A stretch of 64,000 bases of DNA. Source: Paraburkholderia tropica (GTDB lineage: Bacteria > Pseudomonadota > Gammaproteobacteria > Burkholderiales > Burkholderiaceae). This document shows positions 53,354 to 61,732 of the stretch, in pieces (position 1 is the first letter of the stretch; every line of letters begins with the position of its first letter). The stretch lies in NCBI RefSeq assembly GCF_900109265.1, contig NZ_FNZM01000021.1, positions 1 through 64,000 on the forward strand. Direction: 5' to 3'. Made by a program: the position numbers and the translations under genes. Under the pieces are notes generated by a model. The model saw only the letters and a list, made by a program, of their open reading frames with translations. It searched no databases and was not told the DNA's origin.

Positions 53354-53420
53354 CGCCTCGCCGCCGGCTTCGTGTGAAAGACGAGGCAAGCGGCGTCCTC
53401 AAAAGAAGGTTGAGATCATC

Positions 53421-55943
53421 ATGTCCAGATCCAGAGAATCATCATCGCCGGGGTTCATCGGCGTCATCACCCTAATCTTTATTGCGCTCACGTCGCTCTA
53501 TCTGCTGATAGGCGGCGCGTACCTGCTTTCGCTCGGCGGCTCGGCGTACTACGTCATCACCGGCGTCCTGCTGCTCGGCGTGACGTGGCTGCTGTACCGC
53601 CGCCGCGCCTCCGCGCTCGTGCTCTACGCGCTCGTGCTCGTGGGCACCGCGATCTGGGCGCTGTGGGAGTCGGGTCCCGACTTCTGGGCGCTCGCACCGC
53701 GCTCGGGCGCCCTCGTCGTGTTCGGCGTGTGGCTGCTGCTGCTCGTGAGCTGGCGTCTCGAAGCGCCGCGCAAGCTCGGCGTGCAGACGCTCGTCGGCTC
53801 GCTCGTGATCTGGGCGGGCGTGCTCGTGTACGCCTGCTTCAACGATCCGCAGACGGTCAACGGCACGCTGAACGCGTCGACCGGCACGCCGGCCGCGCAT
53901 GTCGACGGCATCGCGCCGTCCGACTGGCCCGCCTATGGCCGCGACCAGCAAGGCACGCGCTACTCGCCGCTGCAGACCATCACGCCTGACAACGTGAAGA
54001 ACCTGCAGGTGGCCTGGACCTTCCGCACGGGCGACCTGAAAGGCCCGAACGATCCGGTCGAGATCACCAACGAGGTGACGCCGATCAAAATCGGCAACCT
54101 GCTCTACCTGTGCTCGCCGCACCAGATCCTGTTCGCGCTCGACGCGCAAAGCGGCCAGCTCAAGTGGAAGTTCGATCCGAAGCTGCAGCCGGACCCGTCG
54201 TTCCAGCACGTGACCTGCCGTGGCGTGTCGTACGTCGACCTGTCGGCGAGCGCGCAATCGGACGACGCTGCCGCGCCGGCGCAAGCCGCCGCATCGGACG
54301 CCGCCGCTTCGAGCGCGACCGCTGCCGCCTCGGGCGCCTCGGCCACCGACGCCGCCGCACAAGCTGCCGCTCCGGCCAGCGACGCACCGGCCACGCTCGC
54401 CGCCGCTCCGGCCGCGAACGCAGCCTGCACGCGCCGCATCTATCTGCCGGTCAACGACGGCCATCTCTACGCACTCGACGCCGAGACCGGCGCGCCGTGC
54501 CCGGAGTTCGGCGATAACGGCAAGCTCGATCTGCAGCATGCGATGCCGGTCACGACGCCGGGCATGTACGAGCCGACGTCGCCGCCGATCATCACCAGCA
54601 AGGTGATCGTGGTCGCGGGCGCGGTCGAGGACAACTTCTCGAACCGCGAACCGTCGGGCGTGATCCGCGGCTTCGACGTGCGCACGGGCAAGCTCCTGTG
54701 GGCCTTCGATCCGGGCGCAGCCGATCCGAACAAGATCCCGGGTCCGGGCGAGCACTACACGTGGAACTCGCCGAACTCGTGGGCGCCGGCCGCCTATGAC
54801 GCGAAGCTCGACATCGTCTATCTGCCGATGGGCGTGCGCACCCCGGACATCTGGGGCGGCGACCGCACGCCGGAGATGGAGCGCTACGCCAGCGGCCTGC
54901 TCGCGCTGCACGCATCGACCGGCAAGCTCGCCTGGTTCTACCAGACCGCGCACCATGACCTCTGGGACATGGACATGCCGTCGCAGCCGACGCTCGCGAA
55001 CATCACCGACAAGGACGGCAAGACCGTGCCGGTCGTGTACGCGCCGGCCAAGACCGGCAACCTGTTCGTGCTCGACCGCCGCACCGGCGAGACCGTCGTG
55101 CCGGCGCCCGAACTGCCGGTCCCGCAAGGCGCCGCGCCGGGCGATCACACGTCGCCGACGCAGCCGTTCTCCGAACTCACGTTCCGTCCGAAGAATCTCC
55201 TCACGGACAAGGACATGTGGGGCGCGACGATGTACGACCAGCTGGTCTGCCGCGTGATGTTCCACAAGCTGCGCTATGAAGGCACGTTCACGCCGCCTTC
55301 GCTGCAAGGCACGCTCGTGTTCCCGGGCAACCTGGGCATGTTCGAGTGGGGCGGCATTGCACTCGACACGGATCGTCAGATCGCCATCGCCAACCCGATC
55401 GCGCTGCCGTTCGTCTCGCGTCTGATCCCGCGTGGTCCGGGCAATCCGCAGGAACCGCAACCGGGCGCGAAGGGCAGCGGTACGGAATCGGGCATCCAGC
55501 CGCAGTACGGGATTCCGTTCGGCGTGACGCTCAACCCGTTCCTCTCGCCGTTCGGTCTGCCGTGCAAGCAGCCGGCATGGGGCTACATCTCGGCTGTCGA
55601 CCTGAAGACCAACGAGATCGTGTGGAAGAAGCGTATCGGCACCGTGCGTGACAGCTCGCCGATCCCGCTGCCGTTCAAGATGGGCATGCCGATGCTCGGC
55701 GGCCCGATGGTCACGGCCGGCGGCGTTGCGTTTATCGGCGCGACGGCAGACAACTATCTGCGCGCGTTCGACGTGAACAACGGCAAGCAGCTCTGGGAAG
55801 CCCGCCTGCCGGCAGGCGGCCAGGCTACGCCGATGACCTACTCGGTCAACGGCCGCCAGTTCGTGGTGATCGCCGCGGGCGGCCACGGTTCGTTCGGCAC
55901 CAAGCTGGGTGACTACGTGATCGCTTACGCACTGCCGCAGTAA
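53421..55943 (+). CDS. gcd: Membrane-bound PQQ-dependent glucose dehydrogenase
   Basis: An 840-residue quinoprotein oxidising glucose (and other aldoses) to gluconolactone in the periplasm and reducing ubiquinone. About five N-terminal membrane helices (residues 10-140) are followed by the PQQ beta-propeller: WPAYGRDQQGTRYSPLQTI, TAHHDLWDMDMPSQPTL, PVVYAPAKTGNLFVLDRRTGE and the C-terminal GGHGSFGTKLGDYVIAYALPQ. It is longer than E. coli Gcd (796) because of an Ala/Ser-rich insertion at about residues 273-335. No PQQ synthesis genes are in the window. Gluconate secretion often solubilises phosphate. Confidence 0.94.
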   Translation: MSRSRESSSPGFIGVITLIFIALTSLYLLIGGAYLLSLGGSAYYVITGVLLLGVTWLLYRRRASALVLYALVLVGTAIWALWESGPDFWALAPRSGALVVFGVWLLLLVSWRLEAPRKLGVQTLVGSLVIWAGVLVYACFNDPQTVNGTLNASTGTPAAHVDGIAPSDWPAYGRDQQGTRYSPLQTITPDNVKNLQVAWTFRTGDLKGPNDPVEITNEVTPIKIGNLLYLCSPHQILFALDAQSGQLKWKFDPKLQPDPSFQHVTCRGVSYVDLSASAQSDDAAAPAQAAASDAAASSATAAASGASATDAAAQAAAPASDAPATLAAAPAANAACTRRIYLPVNDGHLYALDAETGAPCPEFGDNGKLDLQHAMPVTTPGMYEPTSPPIITSKVIVVAGAVEDNFSNREPSGVIRGFDVRTGKLLWAFDPGAADPNKIPGPGEHYTWNSPNSWAPAAYDAKLDIVYLPMGVRTPDIWGGDRTPEMERYASGLLALHASTGKLAWFYQTAHHDLWDMDMPSQPTLANITDKDGKTVPVVYAPAKTGNLFVLDRRTGETVVPAPELPVPQGAAPGDHTSPTQPFSELTFRPKNLLTDKDMWGATMYDQLVCRVMFHKLRYEGTFTPPSLQGTLVFPGNLGMFEWGGIALDTDRQIAIANPIALPFVSRLIPRGPGNPQEPQPGAKGSGTESGIQPQYGIPFGVTLNPFLSPFGLPCKQPAWGYISAVDLKTNEIVWKKRIGTVRDSSPIPLPFKMGMPMLGGPMVTAGGVAFIGATADNYLRAFDVNNGKQLWEARLPAGGQATPMTYSVNGRQFVVIAAGGHGSFGTKLGDYVIAYALPQ

Positions 55944-55963
55944 GGGCAGGGCGATAGCAGAAG

Positions 55964-56028
55964 GCGCGGCGCGGCCGGCCGGAAACGCTCAGATCGAGCG
56001 TGACCGTCCGGGCGCGCCGCGCTTTTTT
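55964..56028 (+). terminator. Rho-independent terminator of gcd
   Basis: The outer stem GCGCGGCGCG / CGCGCCGCGC is followed by six T (56023-56028); an inner stem ACGCTC / GAGCGT sits inside the loop. It lies 21 bases after the gcd stop. Confidence 0.85.
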
Positions 56029-56080
56029 CATGCGTTTTTCGCAGGTGTTTCACGGGGCCTTCCGTGCGCCCGAAGCGTTT

Positions 56081-56096
56081 TTGGTATTTGTACCAA
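56081..56096. promoter_or_regulatory. 16-bp palindrome upstream of the porin gene
   Basis: TTGGTA, spacer TTTG, TACCAA, immediately followed by the AT-rich CCGGTTAATTTACGG. The position and symmetry suggest an operator near the porin promoter. No local regulator is clearly linked. Confidence 0.4.
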
Positions 56097-56430
56097 CCGG
56101 TTAATTTACGGATCGCGATGCGATTTCGCTGCGGTAAAATGCGGCGCTTTCGTGGAAGCGCTGGCAGGCTGGCAGGCTGGCTGGCGAGCGCCGATGCCAG
56201 TATTCAGTAGTCGAAACGAGTCGTTTGATACGATGAGTCCGCCGGAACAGGCAGCATCTCCCGCCGCGTGAATCGCGCGGCCTGACATGCGGCTTCTCCC
56301 GCCATTCCCACCGCGCGCCGCGCAGCCACGCACGCGCCGTTTTTCTGTTTCCCGTATGCATTCAAGCTTCCGTGCGCCGTTCGGCCCGCACCGGTCTGTC
56401 TCACGCGCGCGCGTTTGCGAGCGCCGCCTG

Positions 56431-57480
56431 ATGCCGTTCGCGCAGTTCGCTCCGCGCGCGATTTCCGCGTTCTCCGCTTTCACCGTTTGCGCCGCACTGG
56501 CCACGCATGCCGGCGACGCCCACGCGCAAAGCTCAGTCACGCTCTACGGCGCAATCGACACCAGCATCGAAATCACCAATCCGGGCGCGGGCTATGTCGC
56601 GCGCATGGATTCGGGCGCGTATCGCGGCTCGCGCATCGGCCTGCGCGGCGCGGAAGATATCGGCAATGGCGTGAAGATTCTCTTCGATCTGGAGAACGGT
56701 TTCGGTTCCGGCGACGGCACCTACGCCGTGGCCAACACGATCTTCAATCGTCAGGCGTGGATCGGCCTCGGCACGCCGTACGGCACGCTGCGCATGGGCC
56801 GCCAGTATTCGCCGATCTACATCCCGTTCAAGGGCGGACTCGACGCGTTCGGCGCGGGCACCATCGCCTCGGGCCTGAACAATCTCTCGAAGATCACGCC
56901 GTACGAGAGCAACGCGATCACGTACCTGTCGCCGGAGTACCACGGCTTCTCCACGACGATCATGGCCTCGCTGCGCAGCGCGAGCGACGGGGACGGCAAC
57001 GGCCTCGCCGGCCACATCGAAACCTTCGCGTACCATGACGGCCCGTTCCGCATTTCATATGCGCATCAGCAGACGCACGGCTCGGGCGCGTTGCGCGCGA
57101 ACCTCGGCGGCATGTCGTACGTCTACGGACCGGTCACGGGCTTTCTGTCGTTCTTCAACGGCGACGGCGGTACGCCGCGCTATCACAACGACGGCGTCTC
57201 GGTGTCCGCGCGCTATGCCGTCAGCGCACGCTTTCGCGCCTCGCTCGGCTACACTTATATGCGCGACCGCTCGGGCGGCGACAACAACGCGGATCAATTC
57301 AGCGCCGCCTGCGAGTACGATCTCTCGAAGCGCGTGCTGCTCTACGCGAGCGCGGGCTGGCTGCGCAACCGCGGCGAAGGCGAGATGACGCTGCGCGGCG
57401 TGAACGTGACGGGTCTGACGCCATCGTGGCCCGGTGCGACGGTGCGCGGCGTGCAGTTCGGCATGATCGACCGCTTCTAG
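56431..57480 (+). CDS. Gram-negative porin (Burkholderia type)
   Basis: A 349-residue porin. The signal peptide from ATG 56431 reads MPFAQFAPRAISAFSAFTVCAALATHAGDAHAQ, then SSVTLYGAIDTSIEITNPGAG, GSRIGLRGAEDIGNGVKILFDLENGFGSGDG, IFNRQAWIGLGTPYGTLRMGRQYSP and the C-terminal GVQFGMIDRF ending in Phe. It is the third porin in 10 kb. ATG 56287 and ATG 56356 would extend the N-terminus but spoil the signal peptide. Confidence 0.92.
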   Translation: MPFAQFAPRAISAFSAFTVCAALATHAGDAHAQSSVTLYGAIDTSIEITNPGAGYVARMDSGAYRGSRIGLRGAEDIGNGVKILFDLENGFGSGDGTYAVANTIFNRQAWIGLGTPYGTLRMGRQYSPIYIPFKGGLDAFGAGTIASGLNNLSKITPYESNAITYLSPEYHGFSTTIMASLRSASDGDGNGLAGHIETFAYHDGPFRISYAHQQTHGSGALRANLGGMSYVYGPVTGFLSFFNGDGGTPRYHNDGVSVSARYAVSARFRASLGYTYMRDRSGGDNNADQFSAACEYDLSKRVLLYASAGWLRNRGEGEMTLRGVNVTGLTPSWPGATVRGVQFGMIDRF

Positions 57481-57607
57481 CCACCCGAATTCGGCTCTTT
57501 TCAGCGCGGCGCCAGGAGAGGCGCGCAGGAGAAAACGTGACGCACACCATCGTCGGCGGGTCTCCGGTTTCTCCACGCGGCGCGCGCGTCCATGACGGAG
57601 CGCGCCA

Positions 57608-59122
57608 GTGAGATTGCGCGCGCTGCCCGACTTCTCGCCGAGGCGCGTCTTCCTGTTCACGGTTGCGCTGGGCGGCGCGGCGGGCGTGGACTTCGTCGCC
57701 TCGTCGATGATGGGCATCGCCGGCACGCACATCCGCGGCGGCGTGCACGCCTCACCCGAAGATTTCCTCTGGAGCATGACGTCCTACGCCGCGATGGCGA
57801 GCGTGGCGAATCTCATGCTCGCGCGCATCGCGCGACACACCAGCTATCGCTCGTACACCGTGGTGGGGCTGCTCGTCGCGGCCCTCGGCTCGCTGCTGTG
57901 CATGCTCTGCGACACGCCGCTCGAACTGACGATCGCGCGCGGCGTGCAGGGTTTCGGCGCGGGCGGTCTGTTCGCGGCTTCGCGCATCCTCATCCAGCTC
58001 GTGGCCGCGCGCGACGAACGCGGACCGCTGTTCATCGGCTTCAATATCGGCTCGCTAGGCCTCTCGGCGATCACGCCCTGGCTCGCCGCCGAACTCGTGG
58101 AAGGCGCCGCGTGGCAGATGGTGTTCGCGATCCAGGTCGTGCTTGCGCTCGCGGTGCTGGTGCTCGTGCTGCTCACGTATCCGCATCGCGTGACGCCCGC
58201 TGGCGGCCTCTGGGAACTCGACATCGATCCGATGGACTGGCCCGTGGTGATTCTCTTCGGCCTCGGCGCGATGGTGCTCATGCACGGACTCGGCGACCTG
58301 CGTTTCTATGAATTCGCGAGTTCGCCCTCGGTCGCGCTGACGCCGCTCGCGGGCGTCGCGCTGATCGGCGCGGCCTTCGTGCGGCTGCATCGCGAACCTC
58401 AACTCTGGCTCGATCCGCACGCGCTGCTTGGCCGCCGCTATCTCGTCGGCATTCTGTTCTACGCGATTTATTATTTCCTCAACGGCCTCTGGAATTATCT
58501 GATTCCGACGCTGCTGCAAAGCGGTTTCGGCTTCGGTTTTCAGGTGACGGGCGAAGTGCTCACATGGGCGTCCACCTTGAGTCTCGGCGCGATGCTGTGC
58601 TTCTCGCTGGTCGCGCCCAAGCTGTTCGGTCAACGCCGCTATATCGCGTTCGGTTACGTGCTGTTTTCCGTCGCGCTCCTGATGCTTTCGCTGCGCACGA
58701 TGACCGGCGCGTCGATGGATGTGATCCTGCCCGCGCTGTTCCTGCAGGGCTTGACCGTGCCGTTCGTGATGGCGCAGGTCGCGGGCATGACCTTCGTCGA
58801 TTTCGACGAGGACGATTTCCAGGACGCCTACGCCTTCAAGAACATCGTGCGCCAGATCGCGACCGCGAGCGGCACCGGCGCGGCGAGCCTGTGGCTGCAA
58901 TATGGCGAGACGGTTGCGCGTACGCGGCTCGTCGAGCGCATCACGCCGTTCGATCTCGGCGGCATGCCGCCGATGCCCGAACTGATGCGCATGGCGTCCG
59001 AACTCGAAACCCAGGCGACGCTCGTGGCCAGCGCGAATCTGCTGTCCTGGCTGGCGGTGTTCTGCGGCTGCGTGGCCGTCATTGCACTCTTGATTCGCTG
59101 GCGCACGACTCCTGTCTCCTAG
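57608..59122 (+). CDS. MFS transporter, DHA2-like drug:H+ antiporter family
   Basis: A 504-residue carrier with about 14 hydrophobic segments: RVFLFTVALGGAAGVDFVASSMMGIAGTHIRGG, IARGVQGFGAGGLFAASRILIQL (motif C-like) and WQMVFAIQVVLALAVLVLVLLTYPHR. The GTG start 57608 has GGAG seven bases upstream. In place of the usual motif A, the first loop reads LMLARIARHTSYRSYTVVG, so it is a diverged member. No fusion or outer-membrane partner is adjacent. Convergent with lacI 29 bases away. Confidence 0.82.
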   Translation: MRLRALPDFSPRRVFLFTVALGGAAGVDFVASSMMGIAGTHIRGGVHASPEDFLWSMTSYAAMASVANLMLARIARHTSYRSYTVVGLLVAALGSLLCMLCDTPLELTIARGVQGFGAGGLFAASRILIQLVAARDERGPLFIGFNIGSLGLSAITPWLAAELVEGAAWQMVFAIQVVLALAVLVLVLLTYPHRVTPAGGLWELDIDPMDWPVVILFGLGAMVLMHGLGDLRFYEFASSPSVALTPLAGVALIGAAFVRLHREPQLWLDPHALLGRRYLVGILFYAIYYFLNGLWNYLIPTLLQSGFGFGFQVTGEVLTWASTLSLGAMLCFSLVAPKLFGQRRYIAFGYVLFSVALLMLSLRTMTGASMDVILPALFLQGLTVPFVMAQVAGMTFVDFDEDDFQDAYAFKNIVRQIATASGTGAASLWLQYGETVARTRLVERITPFDLGGMPPMPELMRMASELETQATLVASANLLSWLAVFCGCVAVIALLIRWRTTPVS

Positions 59123-59151
59123 GCGTCGATGCTGATAGTTCGGCATCCGTA

Positions 59152-60186
59152 CTATTTTGACGCCGCGCGACGCGCGCGCTTTCTCACCGGCCCGGTGGAA
59201 TCGCGCACGACGAGTTGAGGCGGCGGCCCGATCGCCATCGACGGCGCCTGCACCGGCTCGCCGATCAAACGAATCAGGCTGCTGATCGACAGTTCCGCCA
59301 CGGCCTCGGTCTGGATCGCGACGGTCGTGAGGGCGGGGCGCACCTGATGCGCCAGCTGGATATCGGTAATGCCGATGACCGATACATCGCCGGGCACCGC
59401 CAGCCCCATGCCCACCAGCGCCTGGATCGCGCCGATCGCGAGCAGGTCGTTCGACGCGAAGATCGCGGTAAGTTCGGGGTGCGCCGCCATCAGCGTCAGG
59501 CAGGCCGCGTGGCCCGCGTCGATCGAGTCGCGCACCTGCAATTCGGCGGCCGCGCAAGCCACGCCGCCTTCGGCGAGCGCCGCGTGAAAACCGTCCGAAC
59601 GCGCCTCCTGCAGGCCACCGCAACCGTCGCCGATCAGCATGCCGATCTTGCGGTGCCCGAGTTCGAGCAGATGCTGCGCCGCAAGCCTGCCCGCGCGCGC
59701 GAAGTCGACCGCCACGCAGGGCAGCGCGGGCGGTTTTTCCGGGTGCTCCCACATCGCCAGCAGGATCGGGCCGTTGTGCATCGCCGAGATGCACAGCTCG
59801 TTCATGGCGATGTCGGTGTTCATCACGAGCACGCCGTCGGCGAAGGTGCCCGCAATCTGGTTGAGGTAGGCGCGGCCGATCTGCGCGTCGTCGTCGGTGT
59901 TGCAGACCATCAGGAAATGACCGGCCTTGCGCGCCGCGCGCTCGGCCGCCAGCACGAACTCCGGATAGAACGGGTTGGCGATATTCGAGAGCATCAGCGC
60001 GAGCGTGGACGAGCGGCCCTGCGCGAGCGCGCGCGCGTTGAGGTTGGGCCGATAGCCGAGTTCGGCGATCGCCTTGAGCACGCGCTCCGCCGTCTCCGGG
60101 CGGACCTTCTCGCGATTGCGCAGCACGTTCGAAACGGTGGCCGCGGTGACGCGGGCGTGCCGCGCGACTTCTGACAAGGTGACCAT
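59152..60186 (-). CDS. LacI family transcriptional regulator
   Basis: A 344-residue repressor: HTH VTLSEVARHARVTAATVSNVLRNREKVRPETAERVLKAIAELGYRPNLNARALAQGRS with hinge helix, then a periplasmic-binding-like sugar domain. ATG 60186 gives the normal LacI N-terminus; a start at 60216 would add ten residues. Divergent from a sugar ABC transporter, with two LacI-type operators in the gap, so it should repress that operon and perhaps itself, with a sugar as inducer. Confidence 0.93.
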   Translation of the reverse strand: MVTLSEVARHARVTAATVSNVLRNREKVRPETAERVLKAIAELGYRPNLNARALAQGRSSTLALMLSNIANPFYPEFVLAAERAARKAGHFLMVCNTDDDAQIGRAYLNQIAGTFADGVLVMNTDIAMNELCISAMHNGPILLAMWEHPEKPPALPCVAVDFARAGRLAAQHLLELGHRKIGMLIGDGCGGLQEARSDGFHAALAEGGVACAAAELQVRDSIDAGHAACLTLMAAHPELTAIFASNDLLAIGAIQALVGMGLAVPGDVSVIGITDIQLAHQVRPALTTVAIQTEAVAELSISSLIRLIGEPVQAPSMAIGPPPQLVVRDSTGPVRKRARRAASK

Positions 60187-60319
60187 GGGCTGCCTTTGTT
60201 GTGTCGTTTCCCACATTCAGGGACTGCGACTCAAATGTTGCAAGCCGCCGGGGGAATTTGATAATTTTCACCCACACCATGCCGGGAAGGCGATGAGCGC
60301 AGGGAATCTCCGCACAGCA

Positions 60320-60390
60320 ATTTAAGCGGTTAAATGCCCGACGCACAAGCCCCCGGCCATATTTATAGCGTAGAATTTAAGCGCTTAAAT
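60320..60390. promoter_or_regulatory. Paired LacI operators for the ABC sugar transporter
   Basis: ATTTAAGCGCTTAAAT (60375-60390) is a perfect 16-bp palindrome with the central CG typical of LacI-family sites. ATTTAAGCGGTTAAAT (60320-60335) is the same with one change. Their centres are 55 bases apart, about five helical turns, so looping or cooperative binding is possible. The proximal site overlaps the likely transcription start and sits just before the CCGGAGGAG ribosome-binding site. Confidence 0.85.
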
Positions 60391-60404
60391 CCGGAGGAGA
60401 CAAG

Positions 60405-61571
60405 ATGGCGACGATCCAGTTATCGAACGTCGGCAAGCAATACGGCGACCACGCGCCCGTGATCCGGCGCGTCGATCTCGAGATTGGCCACCACGAATTC
60501 TGTGTATTCCTCGGCCCGTCGGGCTGCGGAAAATCCACCTTGCTGCGCATGATCGCGGGCCTCGAAGAGGTAACCGAAGGCGAGCTGCGCATCGGCGGGC
60601 GCGTCGTCAACGACGTGCCCGCGGCCCAGCGCGGCGCGGCGATGGTTTTCCAGAGCTACGCGCTGTTCCCGCACATGACGGTGTTCGAGAACATGGCCTT
60701 CGGCCTGAAGATCGCCAAGGTGCCGAAGCCCGAAATCGAGCGCCGCGTGCTCGACGCCGCGCGCAGCCTGCAACTCGACACGCTGCTCGACCGCCATCCC
60801 AAGGCGCTCTCGGGCGGCCAGCGCCAGCGCGTCGCGATCGGCCGCGCGATCGTGCGCGAGCCCGGCGTGTTTCTGTTCGACGAACCGCTTTCCAATCTCG
60901 ACGCCGCGCTGCGCAGCCACACCCGCGTGGAAATCGCGCGTCTGCATCAACGTTTCGACAATGCCAGCGTGGTCTACGTCACGCACGATCAGGTCGAGGC
61001 GATGACGCTCGCCGACCGCATCGTGCTGCTGCATGCGGGCGCGGACATGGAGAAGTACGGCAGCGTCGCGCAAAGCGGTGCGCCGCTCGATCTCTATCAC
61101 CATCCGAAGTCGCGCTTCGTGGCGGGCTTCATCGGTTCGCCGCGCATGAATTTCATCGATGGCACGGTCGACGCCGTGAGCGAGCAGGGCGTGCGCGTCG
61201 CCTTTGCGGGCGGCAACGACACGCTGCTTGCGAGCGTCGACGGGCGCGGTCTGCAACGCGGCGAGCGTGTGACGCTGGGTGTGCGGCCCGAGCATCAGCG
61301 TCTCGATGGCGAAGGTCAATCGATCTCGGGCGCGACCGTGCTCGCCGAGCGTCTGGGCGAGCACAGCTATCTGCACGCCGATCACGCCGCCGGCACGCTG
61401 GTGGCGAAGGCGCCTGGCGACACGCCTATCGGCGTGGGCGAGCGGCTGCGCATTCGCGTGCCCGCCGACGCCTGCCATCTGTTCGACGCAGCGGGTCTTG
61501 CGCGCAAGCGGCTGGCTGTTGCGCGCACACACGCCGATGCGGGTTCGGCGGCGGCCGCAGCGCTGATCTGA
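60405..61571 (+). CDS. Sugar ABC transporter ATP-binding protein (MalK/UgpC type)
   Basis: A 388-residue ATPase with Walker A GPSGCGKST, the ABC signature LSGGQRQRV, Walker B VFLFDEPLSNLDA and switch His in VYVTHDQVEAMTLADR. The C-terminal OB/TOBE regulatory domain (about 240-388) is that of MalK/UgpC/SmoK. GGAGGAG precedes ATG 60405. It is unusual, but not rare, that the ATPase gene comes first, ahead of the binding protein and permease. Confidence 0.93.
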   Translation: MATIQLSNVGKQYGDHAPVIRRVDLEIGHHEFCVFLGPSGCGKSTLLRMIAGLEEVTEGELRIGGRVVNDVPAAQRGAAMVFQSYALFPHMTVFENMAFGLKIAKVPKPEIERRVLDAARSLQLDTLLDRHPKALSGGQRQRVAIGRAIVREPGVFLFDEPLSNLDAALRSHTRVEIARLHQRFDNASVVYVTHDQVEAMTLADRIVLLHAGADMEKYGSVAQSGAPLDLYHHPKSRFVAGFIGSPRMNFIDGTVDAVSEQGVRVAFAGGNDTLLASVDGRGLQRGERVTLGVRPEHQRLDGEGQSISGATVLAERLGEHSYLHADHAAGTLVAKAPGDTPIGVGERLRIRVPADACHLFDAAGLARKRLAVARTHADAGSAAAAALI

Positions 61572-61601
61572 TAAAAACGCGATCGCCCGTAGTCAGCTTT
61601 A

Positions 61602-61620
61602 CCCCGCCGCGAGAGCGGGG
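61602..61620 (+). other. Intercistronic hairpin between the ATPase and binding-protein genes
   Basis: CCCCGC and GCGGGG pair around a seven-base loop, 30 bases after the ATPase stop. It is not followed by a U-tract. It could limit 5' decay of the binding-protein mRNA, which is often needed in excess. Confidence 0.45.
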
Positions 61621-61732
61621 CGAGTTTCACAGGCAAGCAGGCAGCACGCAGGTAAACAAGCAGTGAAGCAGTCAACACGCACGCAGTAACCGCATGCAAG
61701 ACGAGCAAACAACGCACATCTGGAGACAAAAC

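Larger units (their letters stand above)
55944..56430. other. Intergenic region between gcd and the downstream porin gene
   Basis: A 487-base gap holding the gcd terminator (55964-56028), the TTGGTA palindrome (56081-56096), an AT-rich patch around 56096-56110 and a stretch of short GGCAGGCT repeats (56164-56180). The porin leader probably begins after 56110. Upstream in-frame starts at 56287 and 56356 exist but would put a hydrophilic Arg-rich extension before the signal peptide. Confidence 0.5.

Noticed and set aside
53472..55886. 804-residue minus-strand open frame
   Set aside because: It is antisense to gcd over its whole length and shows no domain; shadow of high GC.
56155..56185. GGCAGGCT short repeats before the porin gene
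   Set aside because: Two to three copies of an 8-base unit in GC-rich DNA; no symmetry or phase that suggests a site.
58055..60346. 763-residue minus-strand open frame
   Set aside because: It runs through lacI in another frame and antisense to the MFS gene; Arg-rich composition, no motif.
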